From contig NZ_JPIK01000012.1 of NCBI RefSeq assembly GCF_000717475.1, forward strand, positions 1 to 64,000: a stretch of DNA of 64,000 bases, given 5' to 3'. Each line of letters opens with the position of its first letter. Positions within the stretch are counted from its first letter, which is position 1. Position numbers and translations under genes: made by a program. Source of the DNA: Desulfonatronum thiodismutans (GTDB taxonomy: Bacteria; Desulfobacterota; Desulfovibrionia; Desulfovibrionales; Desulfonatronaceae). Below the pieces are notes generated by a model, which was not told where the DNA came from, made no database searches, and saw only the letters and a program-made list of their open reading frames with translations. Shown one piece after another: positions 44,597 to 53,210 of this stretch.

Positions 44597-47203
44597 ATGC
44601 TCGCTTATGTCAAAGGATGGATCGGGTCCGCCGTCAAAACCGAAACCGAGAAGGAGGTTTTCGCGGAGCGGTACAATATCTTCAAGGAGCTATTGGAGAA
44701 GAACACCGCCTCGCTCCATGTGATCAATGACATCGAAGACATGATGCTCAATCCGGACGCGTTCGATTACGACGAGGTCGTTGCTTTGTGTGAGCGTCTC
44801 GTGGCCATTGTTCGCGATCTTTCATCCGATCTGGATGCGCTTTCCCGGAATCGGTTCACGGATCTCAGGAGCGTCGCCGACAGGATCGGCCGGTCCGTTC
44901 TCAAGGAGCTGCGGGGACGGCAAAGGCTGGAAAAGAGCAATTGGACCATCTCCCTGGCCAACTTGAGTCGCGAGAAAAGCGCGTTAGTGGGGAACAAGGC
45001 GGCCAACTTGGCCGATATTTCAAACAGGGCGCATTTGCCCGCGCCCAAGGGGTTCGCGGTCACGGCCTTCTCGTGTCACCATTTTTTCAAGCAGGCGGGA
45101 ATCTATGAAAAGGTCAGGCGTAAGCTGCGGCAACTCGACGTCCGGGACATGGAACGTCTCGAAACGGTCTGCGCCGAGATCAAGGATCTGATTCTCGGCT
45201 CGCGGTTGCCCGACGACGTCGCGAGAGCCGTCATTCACGAGGCCCGGGTTTTAACCGGTGATCTCGGCGAGGATCTGCGTTTCGCCGTTCGCAGCAGCGC
45301 CAGCGCCGAGGATTCTCCATCTTCTTCCTTTGCCGGACAGTACGACAGCGTCTTGAACGTCCCCGTCGAAAATCTGCTTGCGGCCTATAAAGAGGTCGTG
45401 GCCGGGATATTCAACCCCAGGGCGGTATTCTACCGACGCGGCAAGGGATATCGGGACATCGACGATCTGATGAGCGTTCTGTGCGTGGCCATGGTGGATG
45501 CCGTGTCCAGCGGTTGCCTGTACACCATTGATCCGAACTATCACGTGACCGACAACATCTGCGTCAACGCCAACTGGGGCCTTGGGGTGAGCGTCGTGGA
45601 CGGGTCGGCGAGAACCGACTACTGGCGGATCTGTCGGGAGACCAGGGAGGTTCTGGAGCGGGAGATTGCCGGAAAAGACACCATGCTTTGCATGGATAGG
45701 GAACAGGGGCTGCGCCTGAGCGAGACGCCCCCGGCCCGGCGGAAGGCTCCCTGTCTGACCCCCGAACAACTCCGCGTCCTGACCGACTACGGGTTGAAGC
45801 TGGAACAGCATTTCGGCACGCCTTTGGATATTGAATGGGCCCTGGATCAAGCCGGCAAGATCATCATCCTGCAAGCCCGCCCCTTGCAGAGGGTCACGGA
45901 CGACCTGCCCGTCGAAGAGCTGGGGAGGGACGTCCACGTGCCCCGCGAGCGCGTCCTGATCCACGCGGGCATGACCGCCGCCCCCGGCGCGGCCAGCGGC
46001 CCGGCGTATATCCTGGAGGACGATCAAAGCCTGGCCGGCATTCCCGAAGGCTCCATCCTCGTGGCTCGCCAGACGTCGCCGACCCTTGTTCCGGCCATGA
46101 GCCGGGTCAAGGGGATCGTGACGGATGTGGGCAGCGTCACCGGGCATATGGCTTCCGTGGCCAGGGAGTTCAAGATTCCGACCCTGGTCGGGATCGAAAC
46201 CGGGACGCGGACCATTCAAGCCGGGGACATCATTACCTTGGACGCCACCCGCAGGACCATTTACAAGGGAGAAGTGCCCGCCGTCATCCGGCAAAAGGCT
46301 CCGGCCAACCTGATCGCGGACAGTCCGGTCCATATCCGTGTCCGCGGGGTGTTGAACAAGGTCGTTCCGCTGAACCTGCTCGACCCGCGAAGCGCGGAGT
46401 TTACCCCGGAGGGCTGCGCCACGTTGCACGACGTGATTCGTTTTGCCCACGAAATGGCGATGCGGGAGATGTTTCACCTGGGAGACGGGCTCAGGGGCCG
46501 ATCCGGGGCCGGACGGATTGGAAAAAAGCTGCGCGATACGCCGCTGAACGCCTATGTCCTGGACCTGGGCGGAGGGATCGAACGAACGGGGAACTCCGCG
46601 AAAGATGCGGGCGAGGTCGCCGTGGAGGAGATCGCCTCGGTGCCGTTCCAGGCCCTGCTCAAAGGCGTGACTCATGAAAAGGTGCGCTGGTCCGGTCCGG
46701 TTCAGGTGAACATGCGGGGACTCTTGGCCGTGGTCGCGAAGGGCGTGCTCAACGATCCGCTCCTGCGTGGAGGCCTGGGAGAGCCCAATTACGCCATTAT
46801 TTCCAAAAGGTATCTCAATTTCAACGCCCGGCTCGGCTACCATTTCGCGACCATCGACTCCTTTTGCTCCGAGCAGGTCAACTCCAACTACGTGACTTTC
46901 TCGTTCAAAGGCGGGGCAGCGGACGTTGGACGGCGGACGAGACGAGCCGAACTGATGGCCCTGATCCTCAAAAGGATGGGGTTTCGGGTCGAGCACAAGG
47001 GCGACCTGCTCAAGGCTGAAATGCGAAAGTACGATGTCGGGCGACTAACGGAGAAGTTAGACCTGATCGGGCGTCTGTTGGGCTCCGTGCGGCTGCTGGA
47101 CATGGTCCTGACCGACGATGGAGAACTTCAGTGGTATGCGGAGGAGTTCTTCAAAGGCAACTACACCTTTGAACAACAGTCTTCGCGAGTTTTGGGCCGC
47201 TGA
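44597..47203 (+). CDS. PEP-synthase/PPDK-like protein without the TIM-barrel domain
   Basis: An 868-residue protein. Residues 1-115 are helical and unique. About 120-440 form the PEP/pyruvate-binding ATP-grasp domain (GNKAANLADIS, RSSASAEDSPSSSFAGQYDS, WGLGVSVVDG, EWALDQAGKIIILQARPLQ). About 450-560 form the swivelling phosphohistidine domain (DVGSVTGHMASVAREFKIP, His517). The remaining ~310 residues do not look like the PEP-binding TIM barrel of PPDK/PpsA; instead they have RFAHEMAMREMFHLGDG, SFCSEQVNSNYVTFSFKGGA and a helical end. It may couple ATP-dependent histidine phosphorylation to an unknown acceptor. AAAGGAGAAGG precedes the ATG. Confidence 0.8.
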   Translation: MLAYVKGWIGSAVKTETEKEVFAERYNIFKELLEKNTASLHVINDIEDMMLNPDAFDYDEVVALCERLVAIVRDLSSDLDALSRNRFTDLRSVADRIGRSVLKELRGRQRLEKSNWTISLANLSREKSALVGNKAANLADISNRAHLPAPKGFAVTAFSCHHFFKQAGIYEKVRRKLRQLDVRDMERLETVCAEIKDLILGSRLPDDVARAVIHEARVLTGDLGEDLRFAVRSSASAEDSPSSSFAGQYDSVLNVPVENLLAAYKEVVAGIFNPRAVFYRRGKGYRDIDDLMSVLCVAMVDAVSSGCLYTIDPNYHVTDNICVNANWGLGVSVVDGSARTDYWRICRETREVLEREIAGKDTMLCMDREQGLRLSETPPARRKAPCLTPEQLRVLTDYGLKLEQHFGTPLDIEWALDQAGKIIILQARPLQRVTDDLPVEELGRDVHVPRERVLIHAGMTAAPGAASGPAYILEDDQSLAGIPEGSILVARQTSPTLVPAMSRVKGIVTDVGSVTGHMASVAREFKIPTLVGIETGTRTIQAGDIITLDATRRTIYKGEVPAVIRQKAPANLIADSPVHIRVRGVLNKVVPLNLLDPRSAEFTPEGCATLHDVIRFAHEMAMREMFHLGDGLRGRSGAGRIGKKLRDTPLNAYVLDLGGGIERTGNSAKDAGEVAVEEIASVPFQALLKGVTHEKVRWSGPVQVNMRGLLAVVAKGVLNDPLLRGGLGEPNYAIISKRYLNFNARLGYHFATIDSFCSEQVNSNYVTFSFKGGAADVGRRTRRAELMALILKRMGFRVEHKGDLLKAEMRKYDVGRLTEKLDLIGRLLGSVRLLDMVLTDDGELQWYAEEFFKGNYTFEQQSSRVLGR

Positions 47204-47215
47204 TGTCCGCAAGGA

Positions 47216-47243
47216 GTAGGGGCGACCGGCCGGTCGCCCCTAC
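47216..47243. repeat. 28-bp perfect palindrome after the PEP-synthase-like gene
   Basis: The arm GTAGGGGCGACCGG is followed by its exact complement. Same family as 24157-24184. It may serve as a transcript-end hairpin; no T tract follows. Confidence 0.8.
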
Positions 47244-47537
47244 GGCCTGGGCATGAACAACCGCAACCGGAAGTGTCAACCAATTTACGCGGCAAAATGA
47301 ACCAGCCCACACATTTTGTTGCCGTGAAAATTCGCCGCAAATGCAGGGGCGACCCTCGCGGCCGCCCTGGGTGGGCGAGGAGTGGTCACGTCGTCAAGCC
47401 TTTGATCTGGTTAATGAATTGGCATTCGTGTGGAGGCAGCTGTAGGATTGACGGCCTGTTGCCCTCCGGATCACTCTGGAATACGGGATTGAGCGGAGAC
47501 AGGCATCGGAAAACACAGATCGAAAGGAGTCCTCTTC
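47244..47537. other. intergenic region upstream of the R-M gene
   Basis: About 290 bp without a supportable gene. It contains short GC-rich stretches and the ribosome-binding site AAAGGAG just before 47538. Confidence 0.4.
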
Positions 47538-47720
47538 ATGCTGCACCTGCCCGTAGGGATCAACGCGCTGGATACAATCCATTCCCGTGGATTCGCCAAT
47601 ACGGACGAGACGGAGTCCGTCAGCCAGTCGGCGTTCACGCCCGGAGCCCGCATCCTTTCCCGTTCCCTCCGCCTTGATAAGAGCCTGCTTCTGGAAACCA
47701 GTAAATTCTCCGCGTCATGA
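47538..47720 (+). CDS. 60-residue leader ORF coupled to the R-M gene
   Basis: The ATG has AAAGGAG 8 nt upstream, and the stop overlaps the next start as ATGA (47717-47720), the signature of translational coupling. The 60-residue product (starts [16 protein letters not shown]) resembles no family I know. It is too short and lacks a clear helix-turn-helix for a classical C protein, so it may be a leader peptide or a small partner. Confidence 0.45.
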   Translation: MLHLPVGINALDTIHSRGFANTDETESVSQSAFTPGARILSRSLRLDKSLLLETSKFSAS

Positions 47721-50700
47721 CCTCCCCTTCCTTGGACGCCTTTATCCGCAAATGGCGCAGCGCAGGCGGGGCGGAGCGGGCCAATGCCCAGCCGTTTTTG
47801 TGCGATTTGTGCGAACTGCTGGGCGTGCCCGGTCCGGACCCGGCCCAGCCCGAGGACCGGAACAACGCCTATGTGTTCGAGCGCCGGGTGATCTTCCAGC
47901 ACGGCGACGGCTCCTCCAGCCACGGGTACATCGATCTGTACAAGCGCGGCTGTTTTGTCCTGGAATCCAAACAGGGCGTCCGGCGCAAGGAGGCCGAACG
48001 CCTTTCCCAGGCTGGGCGGGACAGCGCCCGCGCGGCCAAAAAGGGCATCGGCCCGCGCCACTCTCCGGCCTGGGACGACGCCATGCTCCGGGCCAAGGGC
48101 CAGGCCGAACAGTACGCCCGGGCCCTCCCGGCGGAGGAGGGCCGCCCGCCGTTTCTGGTGGTCGTGGACGTGGGCCATTCCATTGAGCTGTACAGCGAGT
48201 TCACCCGCACCGGCGGCGCCTACGTTCCCTTCCCCGACCCCCAAACCCACCGTCTGCTGCTGTCCCGTCTGGATCAGGACGATTTGGACCTGTTGCGCGC
48301 GGTCTGGACCGATCCGCTGTCCCTGGACCCGGCCCGACGCACGGCCCGGGTGACCCGGGAGATCGCGGACCGGCTGGCTCGGCTGGCCCGCTCCCTGGAA
48401 CTGGCCGGACATGCTCCGGAAGATGCGGCCGGGTTTCTGATGCGCTGTCTGTTCACCATGTTCGCCGAGGATGTGGGCCTGCTGGAGAAGGAATCCTTTT
48501 CCAAGCTGCTGCGCGAGCTGCGGGACCGGCCCGAGAACTTTCCGCCGATGATCGAAAGCCTCTGGCAGAGCATGAAGACCGGCGGATTTTCCCCGGCCCT
48601 GCGCTCCCAGGTGATGCACTTCAACGGCTTCCTGTTCGAGGACGTCCGCGCCCTGGCCCTGACCCGGGATCAGATCGAGCTGCTCATCGAGGCGGCCCGG
48701 GCCGACTGGCGGGAGGTGGACCCGGCCATTTTCGGCACCCTGCTGGAACGCGCCCTGGACCCCAGGGAGCGGCACAAGCTGGGCGCCCATTTCACCCCGC
48801 CGGCCTATGTGGAGCGGCTGGTCATGGCCGCGGTGATCGGTCCGGTGCGCGGGGAATGGGAGGCGGTGCAGGCCGCGGCCCTGACCTTTGCCCGGCAGAA
48901 CAAGACGAACGAGGCGATCAAGGCGGTCCAGGCCTTTCACCGCAAGCTGTGCCGCGTCCGGGTCCTGGACCCGGCCTGCGGCACGGGCAATTTCCTGTAC
49001 GTGATCCTGATGCACCTCAAGCGCATCGAGGGCGAGGTGCTCCGGCTGGAACAGGACCTGGGCTATACGTGGATCCGCCTGGAAGGCGGCCTGACCATCA
49101 ACCCGTCCCAGTTGCTCGGCCTGGAGGTCAATCCGCGGGCCGCGGCCATCGCCAACCTGGTGCTCTGGATCGGCTATCTGCAATGGCACTTCCGGACCAT
49201 GGGCCATGTCCGCCCGGCCGAGCCGGTGATCAGGAAATTCACGAACATCACCTGCCGCGACGCCCTGCTGGATTGGGACGCCATCGAGGAAGTCCGCGAC
49301 GCAAAGGGCCAGATCCTGACCCGCTGGGACGGCCGCACCACCCGCCCCCATCCAACCACGGGCCGCGAAGTGCCCGACGAGACGGCCCGGGCTCCGGTCC
49401 TGCGCTACGTCAATCCCCGCCCGGCGGTCTGGCCCGAGGCCGACTACATCGCCGGCAACCCGCCGTTCATCGGTCCGGCCCGGATGCGCGAGGCCCTGGG
49501 CGACGGCTACACCGAGGCCGTCCGCGCCACCCACACGGACGTACCCGAGTCCTGCGACTTCGTGATGTACTGGTGGAACCACGCCGCCACCCTGGCCCGC
49601 CAGGGCAAGATCCAGCGCTTCGGTTTCATCGCCACCAACAGCCTGCGCCAGACCTTCAACCGCCGGATTCTCCAACACCACATGCAGGCCGACCCGCCCC
49701 TGTCCCTGCTCTACGCCGTACCCGATCACCCCTGGGTGGACGAAGCCGACGGCGCGGCCGTCCGCATTTCCATGACCGTGGCCGCGGTTGGAGAACAGGA
49801 GGGAGTTCTTGAAACAGTTGTCAGTGAGAACAGCAGTGGTGAATTGGGGCGGGATGTGGTGTTGGAAGCCCGGCGGGGCCGGCTCTGGTCGGATTTGACC
49901 GTTGGTGCGGATATTGCCTCAGTCTCAGCGCTGAAAGCCAATCAGGACATAAGTTGCCGAGGCGTTCAACTCATCGGCTCCGGTTTCATCGTCACCCCTC
50001 CGGAAGCCGAACGCCTGGGGCTGGGCCGCATCCCCGGACTGGACCGACATATCCGCGAATATCGTCATGGACGGGATATCACGGCCCGGCCACGCGGCGT
50101 AATGGTCATCGACCTCTTTGGCCTGCGGGCCGAGGAAGTGCGGGAGAGGTATCCAGAGGTCTATCAGTGGGTCGTGGAGCGAGTGAAACCGGAGCGTGAC
50201 CAGAACAACAGAAAGGGATACCGGGAAAACTGGTGGATTCACGGCGAACCGAGAGGCAATTTTCGTCCGGCTCTCGTCGGCCTTCAACGGTACGTCACGA
50301 CTTCAGAAACCGCCAAGCACCGCTTCTTCGTCTTCCTTGACCAGTCCATTCTTCCGGACAACATGCTGGTGAACATCGCCCATGAGGACGCTTTTGTCCT
50401 CGGCGTACTTTCCAGCCGGATTCATGTTGTCTGGGCCTTGGCCGTTGGCGGAAAGCTGGGAGTGGGCAACGACCCTCGCTACAACAAGACCCGCTGCTTC
50501 GAGACCTTCCCTTTTCCCGTCGCGACGGAAGACCAGAAGGCCCGAATCCGCGAGCTGGCCGAGCGGTTGGACGGGCATCGCAAGAGTCGGCAGGAGCTGC
50601 ATCCGGATCTGACCATGACCGGGATGTATAATGTGCTGGAGAAGCTGCGCTCCGGGGAAGCGCTCAGCGCCAAGGAGCGGACCATTCACGAGCAGGGGTT

Positions 50701-51157
50701 GGTGGCGGTGCTCAAGGAGCTGCACGACGAGTTGGACCGGGCCGTGGCCCTGGCCTATGGCTGGCCCGAGGAGATGACGGACGATGAGATTCTGGAGCGG
50801 CTGGTCCGGTTGAACCAGGAACGGGCCGCGGAGGAACGGCGGGGCCTGGTGCGCTGGTTGCGGCCCGAGTATCAGAACCCGGGCGGGATCAGCGGGGAGC
50901 GGGCGGCCCTGGGCGTCAGCACCGCGCCGGAGGCCGTTGTCGCCAAGGGCAAAAAATCCCCCTGGCCCGCCACCATGCCCGAACAGGTCCAGGCCGTCCG
51001 CGCCATCCTGGCCGCCTCCCCGTCACCGGCCACGGCCGACGCCATCGCCAAATCCTTCACCCGCGCCCCCCGCGCCCGAATCGCCGAAATCCTGGAAACT
51101 CTGGCCGCCTTGGGCACGGCTCGGGAGGTGGAGGAGGGGCGGTTTATCGGGCAGTAA
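47717..51157 (+). CDS. single-chain restriction-modification enzyme (MmeI/type IIL-like)
   Basis: A 1146-residue protein. The N-terminal ~200 residues contain a PD-(D/E)XK-type nuclease signature ([17 protein letters not shown]; Glu83-x-Lys85). A helical region follows to about 380, then the N6-adenine methyltransferase core with SAM motif DPACGTGNF (Asp418) and catalytic NPPF (from Asn581). About 700-900 is a target-recognition-like region ([22 protein letters not shown]). A C-terminal winged-helix-like ~70 residues ([13 protein letters not shown]) is extra. The layout matches type IIL enzymes, where one chain cuts and modifies. A methyltransferase of a DISARM-like system is an alternative, but no partner genes are present. 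Confidence 0.82.
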   Translation: MTSPSLDAFIRKWRSAGGAERANAQPFLCDLCELLGVPGPDPAQPEDRNNAYVFERRVIFQHGDGSSSHGYIDLYKRGCFVLESKQGVRRKEAERLSQAGRDSARAAKKGIGPRHSPAWDDAMLRAKGQAEQYARALPAEEGRPPFLVVVDVGHSIELYSEFTRTGGAYVPFPDPQTHRLLLSRLDQDDLDLLRAVWTDPLSLDPARRTARVTREIADRLARLARSLELAGHAPEDAAGFLMRCLFTMFAEDVGLLEKESFSKLLRELRDRPENFPPMIESLWQSMKTGGFSPALRSQVMHFNGFLFEDVRALALTRDQIELLIEAARADWREVDPAIFGTLLERALDPRERHKLGAHFTPPAYVERLVMAAVIGPVRGEWEAVQAAALTFARQNKTNEAIKAVQAFHRKLCRVRVLDPACGTGNFLYVILMHLKRIEGEVLRLEQDLGYTWIRLEGGLTINPSQLLGLEVNPRAAAIANLVLWIGYLQWHFRTMGHVRPAEPVIRKFTNITCRDALLDWDAIEEVRDAKGQILTRWDGRTTRPHPTTGREVPDETARAPVLRYVNPRPAVWPEADYIAGNPPFIGPARMREALGDGYTEAVRATHTDVPESCDFVMYWWNHAATLARQGKIQRFGFIATNSLRQTFNRRILQHHMQADPPLSLLYAVPDHPWVDEADGAAVRISMTVAAVGEQEGVLETVVSENSSGELGRDVVLEARRGRLWSDLTVGADIASVSALKANQDISCRGVQLIGSGFIVTPPEAERLGLGRIPGLDRHIREYRHGRDITARPRGVMVIDLFGLRAEEVRERYPEVYQWVVERVKPERDQNNRKGYRENWWIHGEPRGNFRPALVGLQRYVTTSETAKHRFFVFLDQSILPDNMLVNIAHEDAFVLGVLSSRIHVVWALAVGGKLGVGNDPRYNKTRCFETFPFPVATEDQKARIRELAERLDGHRKSRQELHPDLTMTGMYNVLEKLRSGEALSAKERTIHEQGLVAVLKELHDELDRAVALAYGWPEEMTDDEILERLVRLNQERAAEERRGLVRWLRPEYQNPGGISGERAALGVSTAPEAVVAKGKKSPWPATMPEQVQAVRAILAASPSPATADAIAKSFTRAPRARIAEILETLAALGTAREVEEGRFIGQ

Positions 51158-51218
51158 AGAAGCGAGTAAAAGTAACCTGGACAGTGTGGCAGTTATTCCC
51201 GTGTCGCGTTTGACCCTC

Positions 51219-51343
51219 CGTAGGGGCAGGCCTTGCGCCTACCCTGGAAGGTCGCAATAATGCGGGACAGCGGCAATATGTCGGCATTCAGCGCGATTGC
51301 TTAGAATCAGGGCAGGCGCAAGGCCTGCCCCTACGGCAATAAT
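51219..51343. repeat. inverted CCGTAGGGGCAGGCCTTGCG repeat
   Basis: The unit CCGTAGGGGCAGGCCTTGCG (from 51219) and its complement CGCAAGGCCTGCCCCTACGG (ending about 51343) face each other about 75 bp apart. It is related to the GTAGGGGCG palindrome family. It lies downstream of the R-M gene. Confidence 0.65.
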
Positions 51344-51366
51344 TGCCAGAAAAATATTCCAAGATA

Positions 51367-51483
51367 TCATTGCCTGAACCGCACGGTAACTCGGAATACG
51401 CCCATCTGGACTTCAATGGTCACAGGTTCGCTGATGTGGGCTCGGATGTAGCCTTTGCGTAATTGTTCCATGCTGTACGGCAT
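51367..51483 (-). CDS. small 38-residue ORF
   Basis: Starts MPYSMEQLRKGYIRAHI and ends FRVTVRFRQ, alternating hydrophobic and basic residues. No clear ribosome-binding site or family. Codon use is plausible but the evidence is weak; it may be a relic. Confidence 0.25.
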   Translation of the reverse strand: MPYSMEQLRKGYIRAHISEPVTIEVQMGVFRVTVRFRQ

Positions 51484-51505
51484 ACGATTGCTTCCACTCC
51501 AAATG

Positions 51506-51778
51506 TCATTTAAATGTTTCAACATTTGGTACGTTGGTTTCCCGAAGCCAGGGATGATTCAGGACATGTTGACATTCCAGAGTTGAACCGCCCGTTTCGC
51601 TCAGGGCACGAAGGTCGCGAAGAAGATTCCTCCCGTCGGTGAGGGGCAATGTTTTTTGAAAGCAGCTTTTTCCCTGCTTTCCAAGATCTTTTCCTTGCCT
51701 GCCCGGTGAAACCGGGTTCACTGGGATGTACCCAGCGCCTTGAGTGACCAAACGGGAGCGGGCGGTTCGTTTCTTCAT
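51506..51778 (-). CDS. hypothetical 90-residue protein
   Basis: A basic open frame starting MKKRTARSRLVTQG. It has no recognised domain, and the upstream sequence forms an inverted repeat (GAGGTTGGCTTTATG at 51781 with its complement at 51828-51842). It may be noise or a small gene of the accessory region. Confidence 0.25.
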   Translation of the reverse strand: MKKRTARSRLVTQGAGYIPVNPVSPGRQGKDLGKQGKSCFQKTLPLTDGRNLLRDLRALSETGGSTLECQHVLNHPWLRETNVPNVETFK

Positions 51779-51780
51779 CC

Positions 51781-51842
51781 GAGGTTGGCTTTATGTCCCG
51801 CTCTTTTGGTGATCACATTGGCTGCCGCATAAAGCCAACCTC
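51781..51842. repeat. 15-bp inverted repeat near the cassette array
   Basis: Perfect arms GAGGTTGGCTTTATG (51781-51795) and CATAAAGCCAACCTC (51828-51842) with a 32-nt loop. No gene inside. It may be a small non-coding repeat or an RNA hairpin. Confidence 0.6.
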
Positions 51843-52018
51843 AGTACAACGCATAATGCTGACATCGGCGTCTAGAAGGATTTGGTAGATGCTTCTTAAT
51901 AGCCTGGAATGGTAGTATGAGTGCGGGTTTTTATTTCGGAAAATGCTTGCCAAATCAGCAGGTGGTAAAGCCAGGAATTTTTGGGGGCGGAATTTTGTGA
52001 GTTCCGCATAATAACACT
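51843..52018. other. region upstream of the first cassette
   Basis: No gene seen. A hairpin with arms GCGGAA (51987) and TTCCGC (52002) lies just before the cassette boundary and may be the remains of a preceding attC. Confidence 0.35.
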
Positions 52019-52047
52019 GTTAGCCGCCATACGAGGAGGAGACTCTT

Positions 52048-52671
52048 TTGGGAGAAGCACTCATATTTCTAGCCAATGCGATTTCGAGCGGCGCAATAGG
52101 GCATTACGTCAGCCGAGGATTGAGCAGAATAGACAGCGAGCTGCCAATTCTGCTACAGAATGAATCCGACATGGCGAAGATCGAAGCCATTATCGAAAGT
52201 AAAGGTCTGTCTGGCGAAGTCGCGGCTTTCGCAGAACAAGCCCGGTACCACCAAGTCAACAATGAGAATGTCGGCAATGTTGTTAACTTCAGCGGAGGCT
52301 CGAACTACGGTTATATCGCAAACAAGATCGAAGTAAAAAATCAGAAGAAACAAGTTCGTATTGAGGCACCGTCAGGGACTATTGCATCCAGTGTCATACA
52401 CCGCAACTATACGAAATATTTGATTGACCGCTACCACAAGTTTAAGAAAGAGGATGTTGGAAAGGCCAAGATGAACTACGCCGTTTTCTATGAGGCTATA
52501 AAACGTGAGTTCGGTGCGAAATGGGATCACATACAGCTTAGTCGGTTTGAACTCGTCGTGTCCTATATTCAGCAGCGCATTGAACGAACCGTGTTAGGAA
52601 AGAATAACAAAGTCAATGGTAAAAAGTCGTACTCCACCTTTACAGAGTATTGTGCCAAGCATGGCGGCTAA
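52048..52671 (+). CDS. cassette 1 protein, unknown function
   Basis: A 207-residue protein starting at TTG 52048 (GAGGAGGAGAC upstream). The N-terminal ~100 residues begin with a hydrophobic stretch (ALIFLANAISSGAIGHYV), then a Gly/Asn-rich segment (NNENVGNVVNFSGGSNYGYI). The C-terminal ~90 residues look like a compact helical domain seen at the end of phage and mobile-element proteins (YLIDRYHKFKKEDVGKAKMN, WDHIQLSRFELVVSYIQQRI). It may be DNA-binding. The stop lies inside the attC R'' core. Confidence 0.6.
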   Translation: MGEALIFLANAISSGAIGHYVSRGLSRIDSELPILLQNESDMAKIEAIIESKGLSGEVAAFAEQARYHQVNNENVGNVVNFSGGSNYGYIANKIEVKNQKKQVRIEAPSGTIASSVIHRNYTKYLIDRYHKFKKEDVGKAKMNYAVFYEAIKREFGAKWDHIQLSRFELVVSYIQQRIERTVLGKNNKVNGKKSYSTFTEYCAKHGG

Positions 52672-52749
52672 CAAGGCCAGGCACGGCGACGGCTTTTTCG
52701 TTGCGGCTTCGCCTCCACTACAAAACCGCGCGTGCTGGCTGCGTTATCC
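52666..52749 (+). mobile_element. attC-like site 1
   Basis: R'' core GGCTAAC (52666), then GCCAG-G-CACG (52676-52685), which pairs with CGTG-CTGGC (52731-52739) with one extrahelical G, the hallmark of attC sites. It ends in GTTATCC (52743-52749), whose TTATCC belongs to the next cassette. About 84 bp. Confidence 0.68.
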
Positions 52750-52775
52750 AAAAAAATAGACAGATCGGAAGAAAA

Positions 52776-53210
52776 ATGCAGAGAAGACCAGATCGCTTCA
52801 ATACGAATAGAAAGATTCAATCTTTCTCAGAGAGTAACGCATCAGTCGCCTTGGTAAAGAACGTGAAATACTGAGGCAATCCTGAACACAAGAAAAATCC
52901 TGGTGATTTCGGATTAACACCGCCATCTTCGCCAAGGACTGCAAAATCTCTTTGTGATACAGTTAAAATCTTTACTAGAAAAATTGCTGTTGCCTACTTA
53001 AAGGCCGGTTTACGTAAAGGCATGATTAGCGAACAAATGAAAGGAAAATGGCCCCAGAATATATGGGCAGTTACTAGTGATGGAATTCCTTTGGAAGCTC
53101 AATTAGAGAACCCTGAGGCTGGGGTGTATCATGGCTATCCAATGCCAGAATCTGATCCTTTCTCCCATGAAGTAATTAAAGAGTGGAAAGCTCGTGACAA
53201 AAAAGATTGA
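52776..53210 (+). pseudogene. cassette 2 first gene, interrupted by TGA
   Basis: From ATG 52776 the frame runs to a TGA at 52872-52874, then stays open and family-like: GNPEHKKNPGDFGLTPPSSP, LCDTVKIF, YLKAGLRKGMIS, PQNIWAVTSDG and EAQLENPEAGVYHGYPMPES. Small proteins (~110-140 residues) with this pattern are known to me only as conserved hypotheticals. The stop falls just before GNPEHK, where Gly or Arg is usual, so a GGA/CGA-to-TGA mutation is likely. Translation may restart at 53022. The end overlaps the next gene by 17 nt. Confidence 0.55.

Noticed and set aside
47471..49729. 752-codon open frame antisense to the R-M gene
   Set aside because: Same reasons: antisense to a clear enzyme, low-complexity composition, no domain.
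52872..52874. TGA in the cassette 2 gene as selenocysteine
   Set aside because: No GC-rich hairpin follows, and the position is Gly/Arg-like rather than Cys-like in the family pattern that I know.
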